Shown: one piece after another, positions 5,871 through 13,016 of the stretch
How positions within the stretch are numbered: the first letter of the stretch is position 1
Layout: every line of letters begins with the position of its first letter
DNA from: an uncultured Bacteroidota bacterium
Lineage (GTDB): Bacteria; Bacteroidota; Bacteroidia; Flavobacteriales; Flavobacteriaceae
Direction of reading: 5' to 3'
DNA: 14,413 nt
Assembly: GCA_903888655.1 (NCBI GenBank)
Contig: CAISUR010000596.1
Span: forward strand, 1-14,413
Program-made: the position numbers and the translations under genes
The notes under the pieces: model-generated
Database searches by the model: none
What the model saw: only the letters and a program-made list of their open reading frames with translations
Told to the model about the DNA's origin: nothing

Positions 5871-8039
5871 TTAAAATTTCAAGATGACTCCTCCCAAGAA
5901 ATTCCTTCCCGCTTGCGGATAATAATAAGGTGTAACATCATACATATATCCATTGGCTATGTACTGCTTATCTAAGATATTGTTGAATAATCCTGAAAAA
6001 ACTATTGATTTGAAAATTGATTTTGGTTTGATTTCATACGAAACATTCAAATTATTGACAAAATAATCAGGTAATTTTGCTTCCTTCAATTCAATATTAT
6101 TCAAATATTGCGCTCCAACAAATTTAGATAAAAGCGAAATTTGAAAATTGTCTATTGGCTTATACACAAAAATATTACCAGCAACTATAGCAGGAGAATA
6201 AGAGATGTCTTTATTTCCAAGGTTTGTTCCATCAACGTTCAAATCAACATTTTTATTTTGACTTAATGTAATATTTGGAGTCATACTAAATTGTTTAGAA
6301 AGTACAATGTTAGCATCAATTTCTAATCCCAATCGGTAGCTTTTTTCACTATTGGATCGAATAGGATTGCCAACATTATCTAGATTACCTGTCAGAATTA
6401 ATTGGTCTTTGTACGCCATATAATAAATATTGGTGTTCCATTTCACCTTGGTATTATTATATCTCCAACCCAATTCAAAATCGTTTAACTTTTCGGGTTT
6501 TACAGTACTGCCTCCTTCATAATCGGTTCTATTTGGCTCTCGATTGGCTCTAGCATAAGATATATACAAGATGTTTTTGGTATTGATTGAATAATTTAAA
6601 CCTGCTTTTGGATTGAAAAAATTAAACGAGTCATTAACTGGATTATCTCCAATACCGTCGGCTTTATAGGTTACATTTCGATATTGTAAATCACCAAAAA
6701 GACTGAATTTATTGGAAAGTTGGTAATTGATTTTTGCAAAAATAGTTCCGTCATTTTTATTCCCATAATAGTCATAGTAATGATCTCCCAGTTCACTTGT
6801 AGAAGCATATCGAGCCCAGATAACTTCGCCAAAATGTTTCCCTTTGTATTGATTATAAGCACCTCCAAAAATAAAATCTACTTTTTGATTCTTATAATTT
6901 GCCGAAAAAGTGGTTCCATAAAAATCATTGTCTAACCATTTTTGACGGATTAAATCTGTTGTATTAATTGTTGTACCATTGACATCAAATGGCATTAAAT
7001 TATAATCTGAAAAGTTTTGACTGTTCTGATATTCTTCATAATACCCTCTTCCTTTGGTATAGTGAACGGCAAGATTTGTATTCCAATTGGTCGTTATTTT
7101 TTCATTCCAATGCAATTGAAAATGATCTTGTTGGTAATTGTCGGTTTGGTTGTCATAAAACTTTGTATTTCCAAAAGCATCGGTATACATTCCAGCATAA
7201 TTGTAGGTTCTATCTTCGGCCATTTTTTCGGCATCAATACCATACCATGATTGATAAGTCTTTTCTTTTCCGCCAAAAAGCAATGCTTTAATTAAAGTGG
7301 TTTTGCCTACATAAGTACCTTGAAGAAAATAAGATTTCAGATCGGAGGAAGCTCTTTGGATATACCCATCTGATTTGATTTGAGAGAACCGTCCCGCAAT
7401 TTCAAAATGGTCGTTCATCAAACCAGTACTAAATTTCACAGTGTTTTTTATAGTGTTGAAACTTCCAACCGAATTGGCAATTTCTCCAAAACTATTTTTA
7501 GAATATGAATCTGTCAGCATGTTTAAACTAGCTCCAAAAGCTCCTGCACCATTAGTAGAAGTTCCAACGCCACGTTGCAATTGCAAACTTCCTACCGACG
7601 AAGCAAAATCGGGTAAATCAACAAAATACGTCCCGCTTCCCTCAGCATCGTTATAGGGAATTCCGTTAATGGTTACATTTACACGAGTAGCATCACTACC
7701 ACGAACGCGTATTCCGGTATAACCAACACCATTACCAGCATCAGAGGTGGTAACCACAGAAGGTAAAAAGTTCATCAAAATAGGAACGTCTTGACCCAGA
7801 TTTCTATATTGAATGTCTTTACTGGTTAGATTACTAAAAGTTACCGGTGTTTTGCTGGTAACCCGAATTGCCGAGACTAAAACGTCATCGAGTTGTTTTG
7901 GCTTAATAGTATCTTTAGGTTTTTCTTGTGAAAAGGACAGAAAAGAAAATAGAGAAAAGATAATAGATGCTATACTCGAAAACCGAAAGCTTCGTCCCTT
8001 TGTGCCTTTGTGGCAAATGTGATTGAATAAAATTTCCAT
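5871..8039 (-). CDS. TonB-dependent outer-membrane receptor, predicted thiamin uptake
   Basis: 722 residues. Outer-membrane beta-barrel with plug that imports a ligand using TonB energy. Residues 1-37 form a signal peptide: a long polar n-region (MEILFNHICHKGTKGRSFRF), hydrophobic IASIIFSLFSFLSFS, cleavage near S37/Q38. A TonB-box-like DDVLVSAI is at 51-58. The plug follows with GYTGIRVRGSDATRVNVTING and SVGSLQLQRGVGTSTNGAGAFG. The barrel has many alternating aromatic strands and ends GRNFLGGVILKF, with the usual terminal Phe. No carboxypeptidase-like N-terminal domain is present, so it is not SusC-like. The thiamin assignment comes from the TPP riboswitch in its leader (8148-8222), as known for thiamin-regulated outer-membrane receptors of Bacteroidota. 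There is no alternative start before the hydrophobic core, so the repeat-derived n-region seems to be used. Confidence 0.9.
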   Translation of the reverse strand: MEILFNHICHKGTKGRSFRFSSIASIIFSLFSFLSFSQEKPKDTIKPKQLDDVLVSAIRVTSKTPVTFSNLTSKDIQYRNLGQDVPILMNFLPSVVTTSDAGNGVGYTGIRVRGSDATRVNVTINGIPYNDAEGSGTYFVDLPDFASSVGSLQLQRGVGTSTNGAGAFGASLNMLTDSYSKNSFGEIANSVGSFNTIKNTVKFSTGLMNDHFEIAGRFSQIKSDGYIQRASSDLKSYFLQGTYVGKTTLIKALLFGGKEKTYQSWYGIDAEKMAEDRTYNYAGMYTDAFGNTKFYDNQTDNYQQDHFQLHWNEKITTNWNTNLAVHYTKGRGYYEEYQNSQNFSDYNLMPFDVNGTTINTTDLIRQKWLDNDFYGTTFSANYKNQKVDFIFGGAYNQYKGKHFGEVIWARYASTSELGDHYYDYYGNKNDGTIFAKINYQLSNKFSLFGDLQYRNVTYKADGIGDNPVNDSFNFFNPKAGLNYSINTKNILYISYARANREPNRTDYEGGSTVKPEKLNDFELGWRYNNTKVKWNTNIYYMAYKDQLILTGNLDNVGNPIRSNSEKSYRLGLEIDANIVLSKQFSMTPNITLSQNKNVDLNVDGTNLGNKDISYSPAIVAGNIFVYKPIDNFQISLLSKFVGAQYLNNIELKEAKLPDYFVNNLNVSYEIKPKSIFKSIVFSGLFNNILDKQYIANGYMYDVTPYYYPQAGRNFLGGVILKF
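7998..8017 (-). repeat. Short CACAAAGGCACAAAG repeat inside the receptor signal peptide
   Basis: The minus strand reads TTTGCCACAAAGGCACAAAG, an internally repeated unit (CACAAAGG, CACAAAGG). From memory, this resembles a short repeat dispersed between genes in many flavobacteria. Here it is coding and gives residues ICHKGTKG of the receptor n-region. Only one copy is in the window, so the dispersed nature is not shown by this sequence. Confidence 0.45.
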
Positions 8040-8103
8040 TCGTAAAATGTTTTACAAATAAAAAGAGGTGATTATTCTTGGTTAAAAATAAATGTTTGTT
8101 CCT

Positions 8104-8144
8104 GTGACAATTATATAGCGTGCACTCTACAAATTATTTGTCAC
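8104..8144 (-). promoter_or_regulatory. Candidate expression-platform hairpin after the TPP aptamer
   Basis: GTGACAA (8104-8110) and TTGTCAC (8138-8144) are perfect 7-base inverted repeats around a 27-base loop, lying four bases downstream of the aptamer on the transcript and 65 bases before the start codon. The position suits a structure whose folding depends on ligand binding. There is no strong T run after it, so it is not an obvious terminator; control could be on translation. Confidence 0.4.
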
Positions 8145-8147
8145 TTT

Positions 8148-8222
8148 TCCCTAAACAGCATTACCTGTTCTAGGTTCATTGGGTATAATCTCAGCTCGTA
8201 ATTTAGAGCACCCCTTTTGAGA
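8148..8222 (-). ncRNA. TPP riboswitch (THI element)
   Basis: The transcript contains the conserved THI-box blocks in order: GGGGTGC (complement of 8208-8214), a short P3 stem GCTC/GAGC with a variable loop, CTGAGAT (8188-8194), TACCC closing P2 (8181-8185), GAACCT (8172-8177), CAGGTAATGCTG containing the invariant AATGC, and TAGGGA (8148-8153). TCTC at the 5' end pairs with GGGA at the 3' end to form P1. It binds thiamin pyrophosphate. It lies 108 bases before the TonB receptor ATG with no gene between, so high TPP should repress receptor synthesis. Confidence 0.95.
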
Positions 8223-8227
8223 CGAAG

Positions 8228-8235
8228 CAAAGATA
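8228..8235 (-). promoter_or_regulatory. -7 box driving the riboswitch-receptor transcript
   Basis: The minus strand reads TATCTTTG, a full TAnnTTTG match, directly upstream of the aptamer. A TTG at 8257-8259 lies 21 bases upstream, inside the allowed spacing, and falls within the 13-base tandem repeat. The start point would be close to the first base pair of P1. Confidence 0.6.
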
Positions 8236-8250
8236 AGTCAATATCAATGA

Positions 8251-8289
8251 CAATTGCAAAAATCAATTGTAAAAATCAACTATAAAAAT
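8251..8289. repeat. Three tandem 13-base units upstream of the riboswitch promoter
   Basis: CAATTGCAAAAAT, CAATTGTAAAAAT and CAACTATAAAAAT follow each other without gaps; the first two differ at one base. CAATTG is palindromic in two units. The array covers the -33 region of the receptor promoter and could be a regulator-binding site or simple slippage. Confidence 0.7.
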
Positions 8290-8355
8290 GTTCGCTTTAC
8301 TGCGACTGATATGATAGAAAAGTTTGATAATGAAATTAATTTTTGAAATTGCATT

Positions 8356-8757
8356 TTACAAATCGGGCTTCTTTCTATTTTGCTTTATTTCAGCTGTAGT
8401 AGATTTATCTTTTAATCGTTTTTCGACAACCGACCTTGGTATTTTGGTTGCTTTCCTTGGTTTAGGAACAAGTAGTGATTTTTCTATGATTTCTATAAAT
8501 CGTTTGGTAACGATTGATTTATTTTTCAGTTGACTTCTATCTTCATCACAGGTTAGAATTAAAATCCCTTCAAGAGTTAGTTTTGATTTTAATTTTTTTA
8601 AAGTCAATTCTTTTTCTTCGTCTGATAAGGCAAATGAATTAGCTACATCAAAAGTTAATACCACTTTAGAAGAAACTTTATTCACATTTTGTCCGCCAGC
8701 ACCAGAGCTTCTGATAGCTTTAAAAGTAAGTTCTGAAATGATTTTATCTTTGTCCAT
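8356..8757 (-). CDS. arfB: ArfB/YaeJ ribosome-rescue peptidyl-tRNA hydrolase
   Basis: 133 residues. Enters the A site of ribosomes stalled at the end of an mRNA and releases the peptide. The release-factor catalytic motif GGQ is at residues 21-23, in the typical context SSGAGGQNVNKVSSKV. The core ends at about residue 95 and is followed by the basic, probably disordered tail RKATKIPRSVVEKRLKDKST...KQNRKKPDL, which in this family inserts into the empty mRNA channel. The lack of codon-recognition domains and the length fit ArfB rather than a true release factor. It starts 26 bases after the kinase-DUF4301 stop codon and is probably the last gene of that operon. The TPP-controlled receptor begins a new transcript after it. 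Confidence 0.92.
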   Translation of the reverse strand: MDKDKIISELTFKAIRSSGAGGQNVNKVSSKVVLTFDVANSFALSDEEKELTLKKLKSKLTLEGILILTCDEDRSQLKNKSIVTKRFIEIIEKSLLVPKPRKATKIPRSVVEKRLKDKSTTAEIKQNRKKPDL

Positions 8758-8783
8758 TTATTCTGAATTTGTTCCAGTATCTA

Positions 8784-10901
8784 TTATTGAGGCGATTGAT
8801 GCGCTGGCTTCAATAAATCATTTACGGTTTTCACTGGATTGAACGTTATCAGGGGAACTTCTACAAATATGGTGAGCCATTTTGCCATAGCACCATTCCA
8901 TAATCCAGGGAGTTCAAAAGCTCTGTAGGATTTTCCTTTATGATTTTTTTCTACCACAAAACCAGAATTAGCATCAACATATTGTGTCAAATCGAATTTT
9001 TGACCTTTGTAATCTTTAGTACCGCACACTAAATCTACTGGATTAAAATGCGTAGCACTTCCAAATATTTTTACTTGTTTGTCATCTTTAATATCAATTT
9101 GAGAGGACTCAATTATTTGCAAAAATGTTTTTCCTTTTTTATCGGTTACCCAAAAAGGACCTCCGCCTGGTTCGCCTTCATTTTTCACCATACCACACAC
9201 ACGGATCGGTCGGTTTAAAATAGTTTGAAGATGATCAATTTTACTTTCTTTGGTATATTTTACAAAATCGTCTTTAATTGCAATATTCAATTTTGATTTG
9301 ATATAGTTTACAATCTCCATCAACTCTTCATTTGAAATCGAACTATCGTTTAACATTTTAAGAAACTTAAATATAGCTTCTTGATGCTGAATTAATAAAC
9401 CAGCTAGTGCTTTCTTATACAAAGCAATGATTTCACTTTGATTTTGAATCACGTTGTCAATGTTTTTGATAAAAATAATATCAGCATTCAAATTATTTAG
9501 ATTCTCAATTAAAGCACCATGACCCCCTGGGCGGAAAATAATATTGTCATTTTCGTCTCTAAATGGATTTCCGTCACTATCCACAGCGATAACGTCGGTT
9601 GATTTGTTTTGATACGAATAATTGACGTTTATGATTATTTTGAATGCATTCTCTACGTTTACTTTTACATTATTGATGATAGCTTCAAAATCTTTTCGAT
9701 GTTCTTCAGAAACAGTAAAATGAAGATTTGATTTTCCGTTGGAAGTGGCATAGAAAGCACATTCGTTTAAATGTTCTTCAATGGCTGTTGCAGTGTGATT
9801 TTTATATTGATGAAAAGGTAAAATTCCCTTTGGTTTATTAGAAAAATCAAAATATTTTGAAGAGAGCATTGTTTTGATAAACTCATAATCTTTTGAATCT
9901 TTATCTAAGGCATCATATCGCGGTGAAATCGATTTTATGAGATCCAAAACTTCATTATAAAACGGAAGTTTTTCTTTTGCTACTAAAAATAAGGGAAGGT
10001 TCTTATCTTTCTTTCTATTGATATAAGCATTTATACTTTCGTCGCCAACTTTAAATTCATTCAAAAATTCATTTAAAAACTTAAACATCCTGCTTGCAGC
10101 ACCCGATGCGGGTACAAATTTTTTAAGTTTTAAATTTGATTTTTTATCGTCAAAAAAGTTAGAGAAATATTTAGCTTCTTCTTCAGAAATTGCAACAATT
10201 CCGTCATTTATTACGGCAGCTCTGTCGAGATTGATTTTTGGAATACCATTTTTTAAAATATTAAACTGGAATTCAACTGTTTCTATCTTGATATTTCGAT
10301 GGTAGGTTTTGATAAACTCAAACGAATTCAGTCCTAATTTTTTTGCTCTTAAAAAATCAGTAATAATTTTGCTAGCCTTTTCAAATCGCTCTTGTTTGTT
10401 TCCAGACAATTTAATGTAAGGTTTTTCAAAATCAATGAGTGCTTTTTCAAAGATAGCAAGCACATTTTCTCTATCGTTGGGTTTATCTCTTAAATCATCT
10501 TTTTCCCATGGAATGTCAATGTCTGTCAGGAAAATCAAATCATATTTGTGTTTTTTGGCAGCTCTTTCAAGAATGGCATCACAATGGTTGAAATACATAT
10601 CTGAAAAAACTTTAGTGGCCAACAAATTGGTATCACAAAAAAGAATTTTATTGGCTTTTTTTAGCGCTTCATTTTCATGATGGGTTTGTCCAATTGCAAT
10701 TGGAATCAAATCGTCTTGCGAACAAATTTCTTGTTTAGAATTCCATTTTTCTTGTAAATAATCCCTCGCAAATTCTGGAATCCAATTTGTGTTGAATTCA
10801 TCTGCAAGTTGTGAAGCAAGCGTAGTTTTTCCAGTAGATTCTGGACCATACATTGCTATCTTGATTATTTCTGTAGGTTGTTGTTTAAGATTTTCTTCCA
10901 T
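8784..10901 (-). CDS. Fused NadR-like P-loop kinase and DUF4301 protein
   Basis: 705 residues, two domains. Residues 1-187 are a NadR-like AAA/kinase domain: Walker A GPESTGKT (19-26), EFARDYL (45-ish), FCDTNLLATKV, and TDIDIPWEKDDLRDKP. Such domains phosphorylate nicotinamide riboside or related vitamins after PnuC import. Residues from about 190 match DUF4301: FQFNILKNGIP, KFVPASGAASRMFKF, GILPFHQYK, RPGGHGALIENLN, KNIDNV, NRPIRVCGMVKNEGEPGGGP, HFNPVDLVC, PGLWNGAMAKW. That domain has no established function. The two are, as I recall, usually separate neighbouring genes in flavobacteria; here one frame runs through. The junction carries an A7 tract (complement of 10338-10344), and losing one A would end the kinase at a TAG. 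No plausible start for a separate DUF4301 gene is visible, which favours a real fusion. The start overlaps the pnuC end by 37 bases. Confidence 0.82.
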   Translation of the reverse strand: MEENLKQQPTEIIKIAMYGPESTGKTTLASQLADEFNTNWIPEFARDYLQEKWNSKQEICSQDDLIPIAIGQTHHENEALKKANKILFCDTNLLATKVFSDMYFNHCDAILERAAKKHKYDLIFLTDIDIPWEKDDLRDKPNDRENVLAIFEKALIDFEKPYIKLSGNKQERFEKASKIITDFLRAKKLGLNSFEFIKTYHRNIKIETVEFQFNILKNGIPKINLDRAAVINDGIVAISEEEAKYFSNFFDDKKSNLKLKKFVPASGAASRMFKFLNEFLNEFKVGDESINAYINRKKDKNLPLFLVAKEKLPFYNEVLDLIKSISPRYDALDKDSKDYEFIKTMLSSKYFDFSNKPKGILPFHQYKNHTATAIEEHLNECAFYATSNGKSNLHFTVSEEHRKDFEAIINNVKVNVENAFKIIINVNYSYQNKSTDVIAVDSDGNPFRDENDNIIFRPGGHGALIENLNNLNADIIFIKNIDNVIQNQSEIIALYKKALAGLLIQHQEAIFKFLKMLNDSSISNEELMEIVNYIKSKLNIAIKDDFVKYTKESKIDHLQTILNRPIRVCGMVKNEGEPGGGPFWVTDKKGKTFLQIIESSQIDIKDDKQVKIFGSATHFNPVDLVCGTKDYKGQKFDLTQYVDANSGFVVEKNHKGKSYRAFELPGLWNGAMAKWLTIFVEVPLITFNPVKTVNDLLKPAHQSPQ

Positions 10902-11482
10902 TCTAAATAAGCTAAAATAGCCAAAATTGTAAAAATTAAATATTGTAATGATAGCATTCCTAGGCCTCTATATGCAAACAATGGTACCGCGATGATATCA
11001 CCAAAAATCCATAATGTCCAATTCTCAATTTTTTTCAAAGCCATGTACCACATGCCTGTAAAAAAAATTCCTGACGTAAAAATATCAATATAATTAGGAA
11101 TTTCAAGTTTATAATCAAAAAAAACATAAACTAAATACGTAATGATTATTGTTAAGACGAACAATCCGACGCCAATTATTTTTTCTTTCGAAGAAGTTCT
11201 TGTTATTTTTAAATTGGAATACGCTTTTTTGGACGCCCATTTATACCATCCATAGATACTCATTATGGAATAATAAAAATTCATCGTCATGTCGCCAAAA
11301 TATTTCGCTTGATAGAGCAAATACACGGTGATTACAGTAGAAATTAAACCTGTTGGATAAACCCAAATGTTTTCTTTTTTTGCACAAAAAACGCTTATAA
11401 TTCCGAATACAAACACCAAAAACTCCAGAACAATTTGAAGTGTTGAAGCATTTTTATACTGTGAAATAAAGAAATCGAACAT
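10865..11482 (-). CDS. pnuC: PnuC-family vitamin transporter
   Basis: 205 residues, about seven hydrophobic segments (roughly 16-34, 40-58, 66-82, 102-122, 131-148, 154-170, 174-193), as in PnuC/SWEET-like facilitators. Family marks are IYGWYKW (76-82), ENWTLWIFGDIIAVPLFAYRGL (153-174) and the closing LAYLEWKK. PnuC proteins pass nicotinamide riboside, and PnuT/PnuX relatives pass thiamin or riboflavin, through the inner membrane; a cytoplasmic kinase traps the substrate. The next gene encodes a NadR-like kinase, which favours nicotinamide riboside. A TPP-controlled receptor lies four genes on, which keeps thiamin possible. The ATG shares a TAATG with the prenyltransferase stop, so translation is probably coupled. 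Confidence 0.87.
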   Translation of the reverse strand: MFDFFISQYKNASTLQIVLEFLVFVFGIISVFCAKKENIWVYPTGLISTVITVYLLYQAKYFGDMTMNFYYSIMSIYGWYKWASKKAYSNLKITRTSSKEKIIGVGLFVLTIIITYLVYVFFDYKLEIPNYIDIFTSGIFFTGMWYMALKKIENWTLWIFGDIIAVPLFAYRGLGMLSLQYLIFTILAILAYLEWKKILNNNLQK

Positions 11483-12192
11483 TAATTAAAAAAATTTAAA
11501 TCATTTTCAAATGCCGTACCTATAACTACAATATCAGCACCTGCTTTGAAAGCAGCATCAATTTCGACTTTGGAGCGAATACCACCGCCGACAATTAAAG
11601 GAACATTGATATTTTGTGAAACTATTAAAATCATTTCAGTTGGAACTGATAATTGCGCACCACTTCCCGCTTCTAAATATATTAATTTATTGCCGATGAA
11701 TACACCAGCTTGAGCGGTTTGCAACACGTATTCGAAGTTGGTTCGGTCTAAAGGTTTGGTTTGGCTCACGCGTTCAACAGCAGTTTCGTTACCGCTTTCG
11801 ATTAAAATGTATCCCGTTGAAATGACTTCTAAATTGGTTTTATTTAAAATTGGTACTGCATTTACTTGATGTTCGATTAAATAATCGGGATTTCTTCCTG
11901 ATAATAATGTTAAGAATAAAATTCCATCGGCTTTATTTGAAATTTGCGATGGATTGCCTGGGAAAAGTATAATTGGTAGTCTAATTTTCGACTTTAGAGC
12001 GATAATTAAATCATCTAAATGGCTTCCGTTAAAGGAACTTCCTCCAACCAAAATGTGGGTTGCAGGCGATTGATTGATCTTTTGAATCAAATTGGAAAGG
12101 TTTTCAACAGTCAACTTATCGGGATCGAGAAGTATGGCAAGTAGTTTTTTACTTTCTGATTTGGATTTTAGTATTTGTTGGTATATTGACAT
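11482..12192 (-). CDS. GGGP/HepGP synthase family prenyltransferase (PcrB-like)
   Basis: 236 residues. TIM-barrel enzyme that joins a polyprenyl diphosphate to glycerol-1-phosphate, making an ether lipid precursor. Visible motifs: LLDPDK (21-26) with the phosphate- and magnesium-binding Asp, HILVGGSSF (46-54), PGNPSQIS (78-85), YLEAGSGA (172-179), VGGGIRSK (201-208), and GADIVVIGTAFE (218-229) closing the phosphate site. Archaeal enzymes use geranylgeranyl and Bacillus PcrB uses heptaprenyl; Bacteroidota members form a third set, so the chain length cannot be read here. The start lies 27 bases after the transferase stop. The stop overlaps the pnuC start by one base (TAATG). Confidence 0.9.
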   Translation of the reverse strand: MSIYQQILKSKSESKKLLAILLDPDKLTVENLSNLIQKINQSPATHILVGGSSFNGSHLDDLIIALKSKIRLPIILFPGNPSQISNKADGILFLTLLSGRNPDYLIEHQVNAVPILNKTNLEVISTGYILIESGNETAVERVSQTKPLDRTNFEYVLQTAQAGVFIGNKLIYLEAGSGAQLSVPTEMILIVSQNINVPLIVGGGIRSKVEIDAAFKAGADIVVIGTAFENDLNFFN

Positions 12193-12201
12193 TTTTTTTG
12201 A

Positions 12202-12221
12202 AACACAGATTGAAGAAATTA
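12202..12221. repeat. Dispersed 20-base repeat, copy 2
   Basis: Identical to 5021-5040. Here it overlaps the stop codon of the phosphopantetheinyl transferase gene (12219-12221) and fills most of the spacer to the prenyltransferase start. Confidence 0.7.
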
Positions 12222-12887
12222 GCGAAATTTATTGGAATGATTATTTTCTTCAAACGCACAAACAAAGATATAATCTTCTACTGAATCGAATTGAATATTA
12301 AAATTTTCTTCTTTGTTGTTGAACTTTAATGTTGCGGTTGCGACTTTATCTTCAAAAGAAAAATCATCTTCAAAAATATGATTCGGAAAACTAATTCCTT
12401 TTTCATTCTTAATTTTGAAAATACTTTCTTTGATGCCCCAAACCACAGTTGCTTTCTTAATTTTTTCATTTTCAGGCAAACCTTCCAGATGTAAAACATC
12501 CATAAATCTTGGTGCAATCTTTAAGGTTTTGTCTTTCAGTTGCTCTAAATCGAGACCCACTTTTTGCTCACTAATCACAATTGCCGAAAAATCATTAGAA
12601 TGCGAAATGGAAATTTGAACGTCTTTGATACTGCATCCTTGAGGTTTTATATGAGGTTTTCCAAATTCATCATAAAACAAATCAAAATCAGTATAATCAT
12701 TATGTTGCAAAAGCATCCGAACGGCTAAAAATCCTTTTTGATGGCTTTGCGATTTCATACTTTTCAAACGCTCTAAAGCAGAAGGTTTTAATCGCACTTG
12801 ATTAAAAAGCGTGTCAAAATCTTCTGTTATCTTCCACAGATACAGTTTAGTGGTTTTCGATAATATTTGTACTTTATGTAATGGCAT
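12219..12887 (-). CDS. 4'-phosphopantetheinyl transferase, Sfp-type
   Basis: 222 residues. Transfers the phosphopantetheine arm of CoA to a serine of carrier proteins. Family motifs: ISISHSND (92-99), VGLDLEQL (110-117) with the metal-binding D113 and E115, and WGIKESIFKI (150-159) with the conserved K-E of W-x-x-K-E. The pseudo-two-fold layout and length fit the Sfp/EntD group rather than the short AcpS type, so it may serve secondary-metabolite or lipid carrier proteins as well as fatty-acid synthesis. It starts from an ATG at 12885-12887, divergent from ahcY with 129 bases between. The last residues (ENNHSNKFR) run up to the dispersed repeat, so this C-terminus may be repeat-modified. It is the first gene of the leftward cluster. 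Confidence 0.88.
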   Translation of the reverse strand: MPLHKVQILSKTTKLYLWKITEDFDTLFNQVRLKPSALERLKSMKSQSHQKGFLAVRMLLQHNDYTDFDLFYDEFGKPHIKPQGCSIKDVQISISHSNDFSAIVISEQKVGLDLEQLKDKTLKIAPRFMDVLHLEGLPENEKIKKATVVWGIKESIFKIKNEKGISFPNHIFEDDFSFEDKVATATLKFNNKEENFNIQFDSVEDYIFVCAFEENNHSNKFR

Positions 12888-12973
12888 TTAGTATTTTATT
12901 GTGATACAGAGTCTTAAGAACCTAAACATTTCATAATTTTTAAAATAAATTATAAAAATCAAAACCTATGTTG

Positions 12974-12981
12974 TAATTTTG
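12974..12981 (+). promoter_or_regulatory. -7 box of ahcY
   Basis: TAATTTTG fits TAnnTTTG, 35 bases before the ahcY start. No good -33 TTG is seen at 17-23 bases. The leader is A-rich (ATAAAAAAAACAAATATACATAATAG), as is common before well-expressed genes in this phylum. Confidence 0.5.
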
Positions 12982-13016
12982 TGCCAAATTATAAAAAAAA
13001 CAAATATACATAATAG

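Noticed and set aside
6671..7656. Several 60-100 codon frames inside the TonB receptor
   Set aside because: They overlap a long, motif-supported receptor gene and have no domain signal; they are antisense or out-of-frame shadows.
10338..10344. Frameshift error making an artificial fusion in the kinase-DUF4301 gene
   Set aside because: Considered because of the A7 tract, but the DUF4301 part has no ATG, GTG or TTG start near the junction, so a real fusion fits better. Left open as a finding.
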